Assembly: GCF_004337505.1 (NCBI RefSeq)
Contig: NZ_SJZI01000042.1
Span: forward strand, 719,367-783,366
Direction of reading: 5' to 3'
Origin: Flaviaestuariibacter flavus
GTDB lineage: Bacteria > Bacteroidota > Bacteroidia > Chitinophagales > Chitinophagaceae
Length of the DNA: 64,000 nt
Under the pieces are notes generated by a model that saw only the letters and a list, made by a program, of their open reading frames with translations, had not been told where the DNA came from and did no database searches. The position numbers and the translations under genes are program-made. Positions 25,551-35,081 of the stretch are shown piece after piece (positions within the stretch are counted from its first letter, which is position 1; each line of letters opens with the position of its first letter).

Positions 25551-27016
25551 TGATGCTCCTCACCGACATATTATATAAGGTGCCGCTCCGCGCGGTCAAC
25601 GGTAACCGGGAAGCCTCGGTCGCCTCGGTGCAGATCGACTCGCGCAAGGTGACGCCGGGTGCGCTCTTTATCGCGGTGAAAGGCACTGCCTCCGACGGGC
25701 ATGCCTACATTCCCAAGGCACTGGAGCTGGGCGCCACCGTGATCGTTTGCGAAAAGATGCCGGGTGAGCAGCGGGAGGGGGTTACTTATGTACAGGTTGC
25801 GGATTCAGCCGAAGCGGCCGGTATCATCGCGCACAATTTCTACGGCCAGCCTTCTTCAAAAATGAAGCTGGTGGGCGTTACCGGCACCAACGGAAAGACC
25901 ACCATTGCAACCCTTCTTTACAAATTGTTCACCGGTCTCGGTTACACCTGCGGCCTGGTGAGTACCGTGGAAAATGTGATCGCCGGCAACGTGATCCCGT
26001 CGACGCATACTACACCCGATGCGGTGAGCCTCAACGAGCTCCTGGCGCAAATGGTGAAGGCTGGCTGCAGCCACGTATTTATGGAAGTGAGCTCGCATGC
26101 CGTGCACCAGCGCCGCATCGCGGGGCTCCATTTCGCGGGCGCCGTCTTCAGTAATATCACCCACGACCACCTCGACTACCACAAGACCTTTGACGAATAC
26201 ATCAAGGCCAAGAAGGCCTTCTTCGACGGTCTCAGTGCCGATGCCTTTGCCATCACCAATGCCGACGACAAGCGCGGGGCGGTGATGCTGCAGAACACGG
26301 CGGCAAAGAAGCTGAGCTACAGCCTGAAAACGGTTGCCGACTTCAAGGGCAAGATCCTGGAGAACGCGCTTACCGGGCTGGTGATGACCATTAATGAAAA
26401 TGAAGTGCACTTCCGCCTCATCGGCGAGTTCAACGCCTATAACCTGCTGGCGGTTTACGGCGCGGCGGTAAGCCTGGGCGAGGAAAAGCAGGAGGTGCTG
26501 CAGGTGCTGAGCAGCCTTACGGGTGCCGAAGGCCGCTTCGATTATATCGTATCGGCTAAAGGCCGCATACTCGGCATCGTGGACTACGCGCATACGCCCG
26601 ATGCGCTGGTGAACGTACTCACCACCATCAAAAAGCTGCGCAAGGGCCACGAGCAGGTGATCACCGTGGTGGGCTGCGGTGGCGACCGCGACAAGACGAA
26701 ACGCCCGGTGATGGGCGAGGTGGCCTGCACCCACAGCGACAAGGTGATCTTCACTTCCGACAACCCGCGAAGCGAAGACCCGTTGCAGATCCTCGCCGAT
26801 ATGGAGGAGGGGCTGAGCACGGCGGCACGCCGCAAGTTCGTGGCGATCCCCGACCGGAAGCAGGCCATCAAAACCGCGGTGAGCATGGCAGGTCCGGAAG
26901 ACATTGTGCTCATTGCCGGTAAAGGACACGAAAAGTACCAGGAAATAAAAGGCGTAAAGCAACACTTCGACGACAAGGAAGTGCTGCAGGAAATGTTCGA
27001 GTTATTGGACAAGTAG
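25550..27016 (+). CDS. murE: UDP-MurNAc-L-Ala-D-Glu ligase (amino acid 3)
   Basis: The 488-residue cytosolic Mur ligase adds the third stem residue. The ATP loop is G112-T-N-G-K-T-T; HTTPDAVSLNELLAQ, SSHAVHQRRIAG and the C-terminal DNPRSEDP are present. The DNPR motif normally marks meso-diaminopimelate-adding enzymes, so diaminopimelate is the likely third residue (inference). The start overlaps the ftsI stop. A heptamer inverted repeat lies between murE and mraY. murF, normally next in Proteobacteria, is absent from this cluster. Confidence 0.96.
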   Translation: MMLLTDILYKVPLRAVNGNREASVASVQIDSRKVTPGALFIAVKGTASDGHAYIPKALELGATVIVCEKMPGEQREGVTYVQVADSAEAAGIIAHNFYGQPSSKMKLVGVTGTNGKTTIATLLYKLFTGLGYTCGLVSTVENVIAGNVIPSTHTTPDAVSLNELLAQMVKAGCSHVFMEVSSHAVHQRRIAGLHFAGAVFSNITHDHLDYHKTFDEYIKAKKAFFDGLSADAFAITNADDKRGAVMLQNTAAKKLSYSLKTVADFKGKILENALTGLVMTINENEVHFRLIGEFNAYNLLAVYGAAVSLGEEKQEVLQVLSSLTGAEGRFDYIVSAKGRILGIVDYAHTPDALVNVLTTIKKLRKGHEQVITVVGCGGDRDKTKRPVMGEVACTHSDKVIFTSDNPRSEDPLQILADMEEGLSTAARRKFVAIPDRKQAIKTAVSMAGPEDIVLIAGKGHEKYQEIKGVKQHFDDKEVLQEMFELLDK

Positions 27017-27148
27017 GGTGAATGGTCAATGGTGAATGGTCAATATGCATTCGCCGGCACAGGAACCCGTAAGATGAATAAACGAAAACGAATGAGAACG
27101 GCTGGCGGTGAGCCTATTCACCATTGACCATTCACCAGTCACCAACCA
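27017..27148. repeat. Inverted GTGAATG heptamer pair between murE and mraY
   Basis: The left arm (27018-27047: GTGAATG, GTCAATG, GTGAATG, GTCAATA) and the right arm (27116-27146: ATTCACC, ATTGACC, ATTCACC, AGTCACC) are inverted and flank ~70 bp without a gene. Confidence 0.75.
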
Positions 27149-27154
27149 GAAACA

Positions 27155-28426
27155 ATGCTCTATCACCTCATACAATGGCTTGAGTCGAACGGGACACATA
27201 TCCCGGGCAGCGGCGCGTTTGCCGGTATCACCACGCGGGTGCTGCTGGCCGTGCTGTTGTCGCTGTTGATCTCAACGGTCTACGGCAAGCGCCTTATCCG
27301 CTACCTGCAAAAAAAGCAGATCGGTGAGAGTGTGCGCGAGCTCGGGCTTGCCGGCGAGAACCTGAAGAAGGGCACGCCAACGATGGGTGGCCTTATCATC
27401 ATCCTGGCCATTCTTATCCCAACCCTGCTCCTGGCGAATCTCACCAAGGTGTACTTGCGCCTGATGATCTTCAGCACGATCTGGCTGGGCGTTATCGGCT
27501 TTATCGACGACTACCTGAAGCTGCGCGCCAAGAAGCTGGCGCAGGCGCAGGGTGCAGCCTACAAGAAGAGCGACAAGGATGGCCTCGCCGGCTGGTTCAA
27601 GGTGTTTGGCCAGGTGGCCCTCGGCATCACCGTGGGTGCCACGCTTTGGTTCAACAGCAGCGTAAAGACCTGGCGCGAGTACGAGGGCGCCAACCCGCCC
27701 GCCGGCGCCCACGTGACGCAGATCAACGGTAAAACACGCACCTACGTGGATGCCAAGGAAGTGGTGACTACCATTCCTTTTGTTAAAGGACATGAATTCA
27801 ATTACGGCCGCCTGCTCCCGCAAAGCCTGCGGCAGCATGCCTGGATCCTGTATATCCTGATCGTGATCGTGATCGTGACAGCGGTGTCGAACGGCGCCAA
27901 CCTCACCGATGGCCTCGACGGTCTTGCGGCCGGCACTTCCGCCATCATCTCGGTGGCTCTGGGCATTTTCGCCTATGCATCCAGCTCGCTGCTGGTGGCC
28001 GATTACCTCAACATCATGTTCATCCCGAACCTGGGTGAGCTGGCCATCTTCATCGGCGCCATGATCGGAGCCTGCGTAGGCTTCCTGTGGTACAACTCCT
28101 TCCCGGCGCAGGTATTTATGGGCGATACCGGCTCGCTCACCCTGGGCGGACTCATCGCGGCCCTGGCCATCATCGTCCACAAGGAGCTGCTCATCCCGAT
28201 ATTCTGCGGCGTGTTCCTCGTGGAGAACCTGAGCGTGATGCTGCAGGTGGGCTATTTCAAATACACGAAAAAGAAATACGGTGAAGGCCGGCGGATCTTC
28301 CTCATGAGCCCGCTGCACCATCACTATCAAAAGAAAGGATACCACGAAGTCAAGATCGTTACGCGCTTCTGGATCGTCACGCTGCTTTGCGTGGTGCTCT
28401 CGATCGTAACCCTGAAGCTTCGCTAA
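27155..28426 (+). CDS. mraY: Phospho-MurNAc-pentapeptide translocase
   Basis: The 423-residue integral membrane enzyme moves phospho-MurNAc-pentapeptide from UDP to undecaprenyl phosphate, giving lipid I. Motifs are [18 protein letters not shown] (first DD), [14 protein letters not shown] and [11 protein letters not shown], and the C-terminal [15 protein letters not shown]. About ten membrane segments are visible. A ~60-residue insert after the FIDDYLK loop (around [17 protein letters not shown]) makes it longer than the ~360-residue E. coli enzyme, as usual in this phylum. Located between two repeat blocks. Confidence 0.97.
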   Translation: MLYHLIQWLESNGTHIPGSGAFAGITTRVLLAVLLSLLISTVYGKRLIRYLQKKQIGESVRELGLAGENLKKGTPTMGGLIIILAILIPTLLLANLTKVYLRLMIFSTIWLGVIGFIDDYLKLRAKKLAQAQGAAYKKSDKDGLAGWFKVFGQVALGITVGATLWFNSSVKTWREYEGANPPAGAHVTQINGKTRTYVDAKEVVTTIPFVKGHEFNYGRLLPQSLRQHAWILYILIVIVIVTAVSNGANLTDGLDGLAAGTSAIISVALGIFAYASSSLLVADYLNIMFIPNLGELAIFIGAMIGACVGFLWYNSFPAQVFMGDTGSLTLGGLIAALAIIVHKELLIPIFCGVFLVENLSVMLQVGYFKYTKKKYGEGRRIFLMSPLHHHYQKKGYHEVKIVTRFWIVTLLCVVLSIVTLKLR

Positions 28427-28481
28427 AGAGAACCGATTGAAAAACCTCCGTACTGTGAACAGACCGGATGGAAAACACCAA

Positions 28482-28587
28482 TTTATATGTCTGATGTCCG
28501 ATGTCGGATGTCGGATTTGAAAGAAAGAGAGAACAAGAGAACGAAGAGCCGGTTACCAATTAACCAATAGGCCATTTAACCAATTAT
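28482..28587. repeat. Heptamer and octamer arrays between mraY and murD
   Basis: TGTCGGA-type heptamers (28483-28514) are followed by AGAACAAG-type octamers (28515-28547) and TTACCAAT/TTAACCAAT-type octamers (28551-28585) ending right at the murD start. The last two modules repeat the block before ftsL. Confidence 0.7.
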
Positions 28588-29928
28588 ATGAAGCGACTTG
28601 TCATACTGGGCGGCGGTGAAAGCGGGGTGGGGGCAGCATTGCTGGCCCGCCAGCGCGGCTACGACGTGTTCCTGTTTGACGAGGGCGCGCTGAAGCCGAT
28701 CTATAAAAGTGAGCTTGAGGCAGCCGGTATTCCTTTCGCTGAGAGGACGACCGACGTGGAAGGTTTGGTGCTGACGGCTGACGAAGTGGTGAAGAGCCCG
28801 GGTATCCCGGAGAAGAACGAGCTGGTGAAGCGGATCCGCGCGAAGGGTATTCCCGTGATCTCCGAGATCGAGCTGGCCTACCGCTACAAAGGCGACAGCA
28901 AGATCATCGCCATCACGGGCTCCAACGGAAAGAGCACCACGACTGCCCTGATCTACCATATCTGCAAAGTGGGCGGCCTCGACTGCGCGCTGGTGGGTAA
29001 TATCGGATACTCCTTTGCGAAGCAGGTGGCGGAAGATCCGAAGCCGCTGTACGTGGCGGAGATCTCCAGCTTCCAGCTTGATGATATCCAGGCGTTCCGT
29101 GCCGATGTGGCCCTGTTGCTCAACATCACCGAGGATCACCTGGATCGCTACGACTACAAGTTCGAGAACTACGCCCGCAGCAAGTTCCGCATCGCGATGA
29201 ACAGCACGGCCGGCGACTACTTTATTTATAACGCCGACGACGAGGTGATCGTGTCCGGCCTTAATCATATTTCAAACAGCGTAAAAAAAATTCCCATGAG
29301 CATGAAGCGAAAAGAAGAGCCGGGTGCCTACATCCAGGATAACGAGCTGAACGTGAACGTACCGGGCGCCGAGCAGCAGCAGATGAGCATTTACGACTTC
29401 GCCCTGAAAGGGAAACACAATCAATTCAACACTATGGCAGCATGCGTGGCGGGTGCGACGATGGAGATCCGCAAGAGCAAGATCCGCGAGGCGGTGCAGA
29501 CCTTCCAGAGCCTCGAGCACCGCATGGAGCCCGTGGCAACGGTGCGGGGCGTGGAGTTTATCAACGACTCCAAGGCTACCAACGTCAACTCCACCTGGTA
29601 TGCCCTGGAAAGCATGACCAAGCCCACGGTGCTTATCCTGGGCGGTGTGGATAAAGGCAACGACTACGGCCTCATCGAGGAGCTGGTTACCGAAAAGGTG
29701 AAAGCCATCGTGTGCATGGGTACGGACAATAGCAAGATCCGCGCTGCGTTTGAAGGAAAGGTGCCGGTAGTGGAAACGGCTTCAGCCGAAGCCGCCGTGC
29801 AGGCCGCCTACGAGCTATCCGTTCCCGGCGACGCGGTGCTGCTGAGCCCCGCCTGCGCTTCCTTCGATCTTTTCAAAAACTACGAAGACCGCGGACTGCA
29901 GTTCAAGCAAGCCGTTAAGAACCTGTAA
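28588..29928 (+). CDS. murD: UDP-MurNAc-L-alanine:D-glutamate ligase
   Basis: The 446-residue cytosolic Mur ligase adds D-Glu to UDP-MurNAc-L-Ala. An N-terminal Rossmann start (RLVILGGGESGVGAA), ATP loop G111-S-N-G-K-S-T, the LLNITEDHLDRY motif, HRMEPV and NDSKATNVNSTWYAL are all typical, and LSPACASFDLFKNYEDRG marks the C-terminus. The stop codon overlaps the ftsW ATG by one base (TAATG), which indicates coupling. Normal length, no oddities. Confidence 0.97.
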   Translation: MKRLVILGGGESGVGAALLARQRGYDVFLFDEGALKPIYKSELEAAGIPFAERTTDVEGLVLTADEVVKSPGIPEKNELVKRIRAKGIPVISEIELAYRYKGDSKIIAITGSNGKSTTTALIYHICKVGGLDCALVGNIGYSFAKQVAEDPKPLYVAEISSFQLDDIQAFRADVALLLNITEDHLDRYDYKFENYARSKFRIAMNSTAGDYFIYNADDEVIVSGLNHISNSVKKIPMSMKRKEEPGAYIQDNELNVNVPGAEQQQMSIYDFALKGKHNQFNTMAACVAGATMEIRKSKIREAVQTFQSLEHRMEPVATVRGVEFINDSKATNVNSTWYALESMTKPTVLILGGVDKGNDYGLIEELVTEKVKAIVCMGTDNSKIRAAFEGKVPVVETASAEAAVQAAYELSVPGDAVLLSPACASFDLFKNYEDRGLQFKQAVKNL

Positions 29929-31262
29929 TGCCCCAAGCTGCCGACATATCGTTTGCCGAGCTCGCCAAGAATGCGAACGTGCTCCGGAAGACCCGCGGCG
30001 ACAAGGTCATCTGGGCCCTCGTGGGCCTGCTGGTGCTTGTGTCGCTGCTAGTGGTGTACAGTGCCACCGGATCGCTCGCTTACAAGAACTATAAAGGCAA
30101 CACCGAAGTATACCTGTTCAAGCAGGTGGTGTTCATCGGCCTTGGGTTCTGCGTGATCTACTTCGCCCACCGCGTGAATTATACGCTGTATTCGCGCGTG
30201 GCCAAGGTGCTTTTCCTCCTGTCGATCCCCCTGCTGCTCTATACGCTCTTCTTCGGGGTGAGCCTCAACGAGGGGAGCCGCTGGATCCGCCTGCCCATCA
30301 TCAATATGACGATGCAGACCTCCGACCTGGCGCGTCTGGCCCTGTTCATGTATCTCGCACGCACGCTGAGCCGGAAACAACAAAACATCAAAGATTTTAA
30401 AAAAGGCTTCCTGCCCGTGATCATGCCGGTGGCCGTTACCTGCGCGCTTATTGCACCGGCCAACCTGTCGACCGCTTTGCTGCTGGGTGCTTCCTGCATG
30501 ATGCTGCTTTTCATCGGCCGGGTTTCGGCAAAGCACCTGGCGCTTGTAGTGGGTGTGGCTGCCATCCCGGTAATGGTCCTCATCTCCGCCGCCGTTATCA
30601 AGCATAAGTCGGGCGGAGACGAAGACGAAGCCATCCAGCCGAAGAAAGAGAAAGGCTCGCGCCTCACCGCGCGGGTAGACACCTGGGTCAGCCGCGTGGA
30701 GAACTTCATGTATGGCGGCAAGGAAGCACTCAGCGATAACTCCTACCAGAGCGACCAGGCCAAGATCGCCATCGCCAAGGGCGGCATGCTCGGCCTCGGC
30801 CCCGGCAACAGCGAGCAGCGCAACTTCCTGCCGCAGGCCTACAACGACTTTATCTATTCCATCATCATCGAAGAGTACGGGCTCTTTGGCGGTGCCTTTA
30901 TCATATTCCTGTACCTGGCGCTGCTGTACCGCTGCATCCGCCTGTACAAGCGCTGCCCTTATGCCTTTGGCGCCTTCCTGGCCCTTGGGCTTTCGTTTAC
31001 GCTGGTGCTGCAGGCTATGGCCAATATGGCGGTGAACGTGAACCTGTTTCCCGTAACGGGTGTAACGCTGCCGCTCGTTTCGATGGGCGGCTCGAGCTTT
31101 CTCTTTACCTGTCTCGCCATCGGTATCATCCTGAGCGTGGCGCGCAACGTGGAGCAGAGCGAAGGCAAGGAGCGTCTCAAAGAGGAACGTGCGCGCCAGG
31201 CAGAAGCCGAGGGCGATGAAGAAGGGGAAGTAATTGAAGAAGAGGAGGGCGTGACGGTATGA
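29928..31262 (+). CDS. ftsW: Septal peptidoglycan glycosyltransferase FtsW (SEDS)
   Basis: The 444-residue SEDS-family polytopic membrane protein polymerises lipid II at the septum together with FtsI. About ten membrane helices are visible. Conserved pieces are YSATGSLAY, EGSRWIRLP, QTSDLARLALFMYLARTLS, AKGGMLGLGPGNSEQRNFLPQ and EEYGLFGGAFIIFLYLALLY, with NLFPVTGVTLPLVSMGGSS near the end. The C-terminal tail from about 410 is highly charged (EGKERLKEERARQAEAEGDE). It overlaps murD by one base and murG by four (ATGA). Confidence 0.97.
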   Translation: MPQAADISFAELAKNANVLRKTRGDKVIWALVGLLVLVSLLVVYSATGSLAYKNYKGNTEVYLFKQVVFIGLGFCVIYFAHRVNYTLYSRVAKVLFLLSIPLLLYTLFFGVSLNEGSRWIRLPIINMTMQTSDLARLALFMYLARTLSRKQQNIKDFKKGFLPVIMPVAVTCALIAPANLSTALLLGASCMMLLFIGRVSAKHLALVVGVAAIPVMVLISAAVIKHKSGGDEDEAIQPKKEKGSRLTARVDTWVSRVENFMYGGKEALSDNSYQSDQAKIAIAKGGMLGLGPGNSEQRNFLPQAYNDFIYSIIIEEYGLFGGAFIIFLYLALLYRCIRLYKRCPYAFGAFLALGLSFTLVLQAMANMAVNVNLFPVTGVTLPLVSMGGSSFLFTCLAIGIILSVARNVEQSEGKERLKEERARQAEAEGDEEGEVIEEEEGVTV

Positions 31263-32353
31263 GCAAGCGGATCATCATAGCAGGCGGCGGCACGGGCGGG
31301 CACATCTTTCCGGCCCTGGCCATCGCCGGCGCGCTGAAGCAGCTGGACCCTACGGTAGAAATACTGTTTGTGGGCGCCCGCGGCAAAATGGAGATGGAAA
31401 AAGTTCCGCAGGCCGGCTATCCCATCAAGGGGCTGGACATTGCGGGCTTCAACCGGAGTTCTTTGATTAAAAATTTTGCGCTGCCCTTCAAGCTCATTAA
31501 GAGCTTCTTCCAGGTGCGCTCCATTATGAATGGCTTTGCCCCCGACGCCGTGATCGGCGTGGGCGGCTACTCGTCGTTCCCGGTGCTGCGCCTGGCACAG
31601 GCACGTGGCATCCCCACCTTCCTGCACGAGAGCAATTCCTTTGCGGGCAAGTCGAACATCCTGCTGGGCCGCAAGGCAACGGCGGTGTTCGTGGCGGCTA
31701 CGGGGATGGAAAAGTTCTTCCCGGCCGAAAAGATCCGGGTGGTGGGTAATCCCATCCGCCCCGGCATCCTGAAGGCGGCGCAGTTGCCAAAGCGCGACGC
31801 GCTCCGCTTCTTCGGGCTGCAGGAAGGACGGTGCACCGTGCTTGCCGTGGGCGGCTCGCTCGGAGCCCGCTCCATCAACGAAGCGCTGGCCGGAAGGCTC
31901 GACGAGCTCGTGCGCGCCGGCATCCAGCTCATCTGGCAAACGGGCAAGGCCGACGCCCAGCGCTGGAAGCAGGCGGCCGACGGCAAGCCGGGCGTGTGGG
32001 TAGGGGAGTTCATCTCGCAGATGGAGCAGGCCTATGCCGCCGCGGATATCGTGGTGAGCCGCGCCGGCGCCATGGCGGTGGCCGAGCTCTGCGCGGTGGC
32101 CAAACCCACCGTGTTTGTGCCCTACCCCCATGCGGCCGAAGACCACCAGACGGCCAACGCGCAGCACCTAGTACACCAGAACGCGGCGCTGCTGGTTAAA
32201 GACAGTGAGGTGAAAGAGAAGATCGTTCCGGAGCTGCTGGCACTGGCCGGCGACGGGAACGGGCAGGAATTACTGAAGACGAACATCGGGAGGCTCGGGG
32301 TGACCGACGCCGACCGCACCATAGCACAGGCCATTTTAAAACAGATCGCGTAA
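31259..32353 (+). CDS. murG: UDP-GlcNAc:lipid I GlcNAc transferase
   Basis: The 364-residue peripheral membrane GT28 enzyme converts lipid I to lipid II. The N-terminal GGGTGGHIFPALAIA loop, GVGGYSSFPVLRLAQ, HESNSFAGKSN and the C-terminal VSRAGAMAVAELCAVAKP and PYPHAAEDHQTANAQ segments match the family; the last binds the UDP sugar. The start overlaps the ftsW stop as ATGA. Length and motifs are standard. Confidence 0.97.
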   Translation: MSKRIIIAGGGTGGHIFPALAIAGALKQLDPTVEILFVGARGKMEMEKVPQAGYPIKGLDIAGFNRSSLIKNFALPFKLIKSFFQVRSIMNGFAPDAVIGVGGYSSFPVLRLAQARGIPTFLHESNSFAGKSNILLGRKATAVFVAATGMEKFFPAEKIRVVGNPIRPGILKAAQLPKRDALRFFGLQEGRCTVLAVGGSLGARSINEALAGRLDELVRAGIQLIWQTGKADAQRWKQAADGKPGVWVGEFISQMEQAYAAADIVVSRAGAMAVAELCAVAKPTVFVPYPHAAEDHQTANAQHLVHQNAALLVKDSEVKEKIVPELLALAGDGNGQELLKTNIGRLGVTDADRTIAQAILKQIA

Positions 32354-32361
32354 GAACCACC

Positions 32362-33789
32362 ATGATGAACGAACCCATCGACGTACCACCGGTACGGGCT
32401 GCGAAGTCCGTATACTTTATCGGCATCGGCGGCATCGGCATGAGCGCGCTCGCCCGCTACTTCAAGGGGCGCGGCGTACGCGTGAGCGGCTACGACAAGA
32501 CCGAGAGCGACCTGACGCGCCAGCTGGTGAGCGAAGGGATCGCGGTGCACTACAGCGAGGACCTGTCGCTCATCGACAAGGAAGCCGAGATCGTGGTTTA
32601 TACGCCGGCCGTTCCGAAGGAGCATGCCGAGCTGCTTTGGTACCAGCAACACAACTTCCCCGTGCTCAAGCGCAGCGACGTGCTGGGCAGCATCACCGCG
32701 GAGGCCTTCAATATCTGCGTAGCCGGCACGCACGGCAAGACCACTACCTCCACGATGGTGGCCCACATCCTGCGCAACACCGGGCACGGCACCAATGCCT
32801 TCCTGGGCGGCATTTCCGTCAACTACAACACCAACTTCTGGGCTTCCTTCAACGACGTATACGTAGTGGAGGCCGACGAATACGACCGCTCTTTCTGGAA
32901 GCTGAGTCCCGACGTAGCCATCATCACCTCGATGGATCCCGACCACCTCGACATTTACGGGGATGCGAAAACGATGGAAGACGCCTTCGTCACCTTCGGC
33001 AACAAGATCAAGCCGGGAGGCCTGCTGATCTACAAGTTCGGGCTCAAGCGTGCCAAAGAGATCCGGGCCGACCGCACCTGGAGCTACAGCCTGCAGAACG
33101 AGGCCGCCGACGTGTACGGCGCCAACATCCGCATCGAGAACGGCGGCTACACCTTCGACGTGCACCTGCCGGATACGACCTTATATAATGTGCGCCTCAA
33201 TATCGGCGGGATGCACAACGTGGAGAACGCCATCGCCGCCATCGCCGCGGTTCATTCGCTCGACGAGCCCGGCGACCGCATCAGCAATGCCGTGGCTTCC
33301 TTCAAGGGCGTTCGCCGTCGCTTCGAATATATTATCCCGCCGGCAGCGCAGGAGCCGGGTGCCTATGTGCAGCCCGTTCTCATCGACGACTATGCGCATC
33401 ATCCCGAAGAGCTGAAGGCCTTGCTGAAGAGCGCGCGCAGCCTCTTCCCGGGCCGTATTATCACGGTCATTTTTCAGCCGCACCTTTTTAGTCGAACAAA
33501 AGACCTGTTTCACGGATTTGCTTCTAGTTTGTCTGTGGCCGATCGCATACTTTTGCTGCCCATTTATCCGGCCCGCGAGCTTCCCATCGAAGGCGTCAGC
33601 AGTGCGCTGATCCTGAATGAGATCGACAGGGAAGACAAGCAGCTGCTGAGCAAGGAGGAGTTGATGATGTGGGCGGAAAACCATTCCAAAGAATTGAACA
33701 AGGAGTTCGGCGAAGTCATTATCACCGCGGGAGCGGGCGATATCGACCTGCTTGTGTCCCGGCTGAAAGAAATTTTTGAAAAAGCGTGA
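32362..33789 (+). CDS. murC: UDP-N-acetylmuramate:L-alanine ligase
   Basis: The 475-residue cytosolic Mur ligase adds L-Ala to UDP-MurNAc, the first stem-peptide step. Visible are the Rossmann start VYFIGIGGIGMSALARYF, ATP loop G122-T-H-G-K-T-T, EADEYDRSFWKL, SMDPDHLDIYG, GVRRRFEYI and DDYAHHPEE, then FQPHLFSRTKDLFHGFA. It follows murG by 8 bp, and its TGA overlaps the ftsQ ATG. The order (MurC after MurG) is the common one across phyla. Confidence 0.97.
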   Translation: MMNEPIDVPPVRAAKSVYFIGIGGIGMSALARYFKGRGVRVSGYDKTESDLTRQLVSEGIAVHYSEDLSLIDKEAEIVVYTPAVPKEHAELLWYQQHNFPVLKRSDVLGSITAEAFNICVAGTHGKTTTSTMVAHILRNTGHGTNAFLGGISVNYNTNFWASFNDVYVVEADEYDRSFWKLSPDVAIITSMDPDHLDIYGDAKTMEDAFVTFGNKIKPGGLLIYKFGLKRAKEIRADRTWSYSLQNEAADVYGANIRIENGGYTFDVHLPDTTLYNVRLNIGGMHNVENAIAAIAAVHSLDEPGDRISNAVASFKGVRRRFEYIIPPAAQEPGAYVQPVLIDDYAHHPEELKALLKSARSLFPGRIITVIFQPHLFSRTKDLFHGFASSLSVADRILLLPIYPARELPIEGVSSALILNEIDREDKQLLSKEELMMWAENHSKELNKEFGEVIITAGAGDIDLLVSRLKEIFEKA

Positions 33790-34982
33790 TGAATAAAAAG
33801 CGCATCATACGGAAAGTGCTCACCGCCTGTTTCTGGATCCTGTCCGGAGCGGGACTGGTGACCCTGCTGGTGGCGGCCAACCGCCGCGACGCGGGGCATG
33901 TTGTCCGTGAGGTACGCATCAACATTCACGGTGACGGCGAGCAGTTCTTTATCGACAAGAGCGATATCCTGCTGCAACTTACCGTTGCCGCCAAGACCGC
34001 GCTGGTGGGCCGTCCGCTCGACGGCATCGACCTGGCCCGCCTGGAGCGTGCGCTCGAGCGGGGTGTATGGATCCGCGACGCCGAGCTCTGGATCGACAGC
34101 CGCGACGTGCTGCATGTGCAGGTGACCGAGCGTGAGCCCGTGGCCCGCATCTTCACCACCGCCGGCGCTTCTTTCTATATCGACTCGTCGGGCCAGCGCA
34201 TGCCGCTGCTCGAGAAGGAGAGTGCACGCGTGCTGGTGGTGAGCAACTATCCCGGCTCGGCGCATTTCAACCACCAGGACAGCCTGCATGCTGCCGACGT
34301 AAAACTTTTTGCCAACCGCATTGCCGGCGATGCTTTCTGGAAAGAACAGATTGCCCAGCTGGACATTACACCGTCCGGTGTATACGAAGCCGTGCCGGTG
34401 GTGGGCAACCACGTGATCCGCTTCGGCGATGCCGAAGACCTCGATGCGAAGCTGGCCCGCCTCTTCACCTTTTATAAGAAGGTGCTGGCCAAGACCGGCT
34501 TCGACCGCTATGCCGTGGTGGACGTACAATACGACGGGCAAGTCGTGGGTGTACGCCGCGGCCCGGTATCGGCCATTGACTCGCTGCAACTGCAGCGCAA
34601 CATCGCCGACCTGCTGGCACGCTCGCAGGCGCAGCTGCTGCATGACAGCCTGATGGCCGTAGAGCAGCTGTCGGCTTCTGCCGACACCCAGCATGTGCGC
34701 CGCTCGCTGCCGCTCGATTCCATCGCCAACGTCATTGAGCCGCTGATGCCTTCGGCGGCGCCGGTGACGCTGCCGAAGCCCGACACCGCCCGGCGCGCTG
34801 CGCGTTCCGCAATTGCGGCACCGGTAGTACGCACCCCGGCTCCTGCAAAGCCCAGGGTGACTGCAATGGTGCCGAAGCCAAAGCCCAAAGCCGTAGCGCC
34901 GAAGCCAAAACCGCAGCAAGCGCAGCCGGCTCCGCCAAAGCCAAAGCCGAAGCCCAAAAGAGCGACGCGGAACGAGTATTAA
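33789..34982 (+). CDS. ftsQ: FtsQ-like division protein with Lys-Pro tail
   Basis: The 397-residue protein has an N-terminal membrane helix (about 8-30), a POTRA-like periplasmic part with VREVRINIHGDGEQFFIDKSD, and a beta domain with VQVTEREPVARIF; FtsQ scaffolds FtsB/FtsL and FtsWI. The last ~50 residues are a low-complexity Lys/Pro/Ala tail (KPKPKAVAPKPKPQQ and PKPKPKPKRA) with no counterpart in E. coli FtsQ; being periplasmic and strongly basic it could bind cell-wall material (inference). The ATG overlaps the murC stop (TGATG). Confidence 0.9.
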   Translation: MNKKRIIRKVLTACFWILSGAGLVTLLVAANRRDAGHVVREVRINIHGDGEQFFIDKSDILLQLTVAAKTALVGRPLDGIDLARLERALERGVWIRDAELWIDSRDVLHVQVTEREPVARIFTTAGASFYIDSSGQRMPLLEKESARVLVVSNYPGSAHFNHQDSLHAADVKLFANRIAGDAFWKEQIAQLDITPSGVYEAVPVVGNHVIRFGDAEDLDAKLARLFTFYKKVLAKTGFDRYAVVDVQYDGQVVGVRRGPVSAIDSLQLQRNIADLLARSQAQLLHDSLMAVEQLSASADTQHVRRSLPLDSIANVIEPLMPSAAPVTLPKPDTARRAARSAIAAPVVRTPAPAKPRVTAMVPKPKPKAVAPKPKPQQAQPAPPKPKPKPKRATRNEY

Positions 34983-35032
34983 GCAACACGTAAAAGAACA
35001 ACCGATAACACCCTTAACCCAAAAACGATAAA

Positions 35033-35049
35033 GACGCACCCGGTGCGTC
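35033..35049. other. Perfect short palindrome in the ftsA leader
   Basis: GACGCACC-C-GGTGCGTC, 33 bp before the ftsA start and flanked by A-rich sequence. No T-run follows, so an attenuator or mRNA-stabilising hairpin is more likely than a terminator. Confidence 0.4.
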
Positions 35050-35081
35050 ACCCAAAAACAACAACTAAAAACAACGATAAC

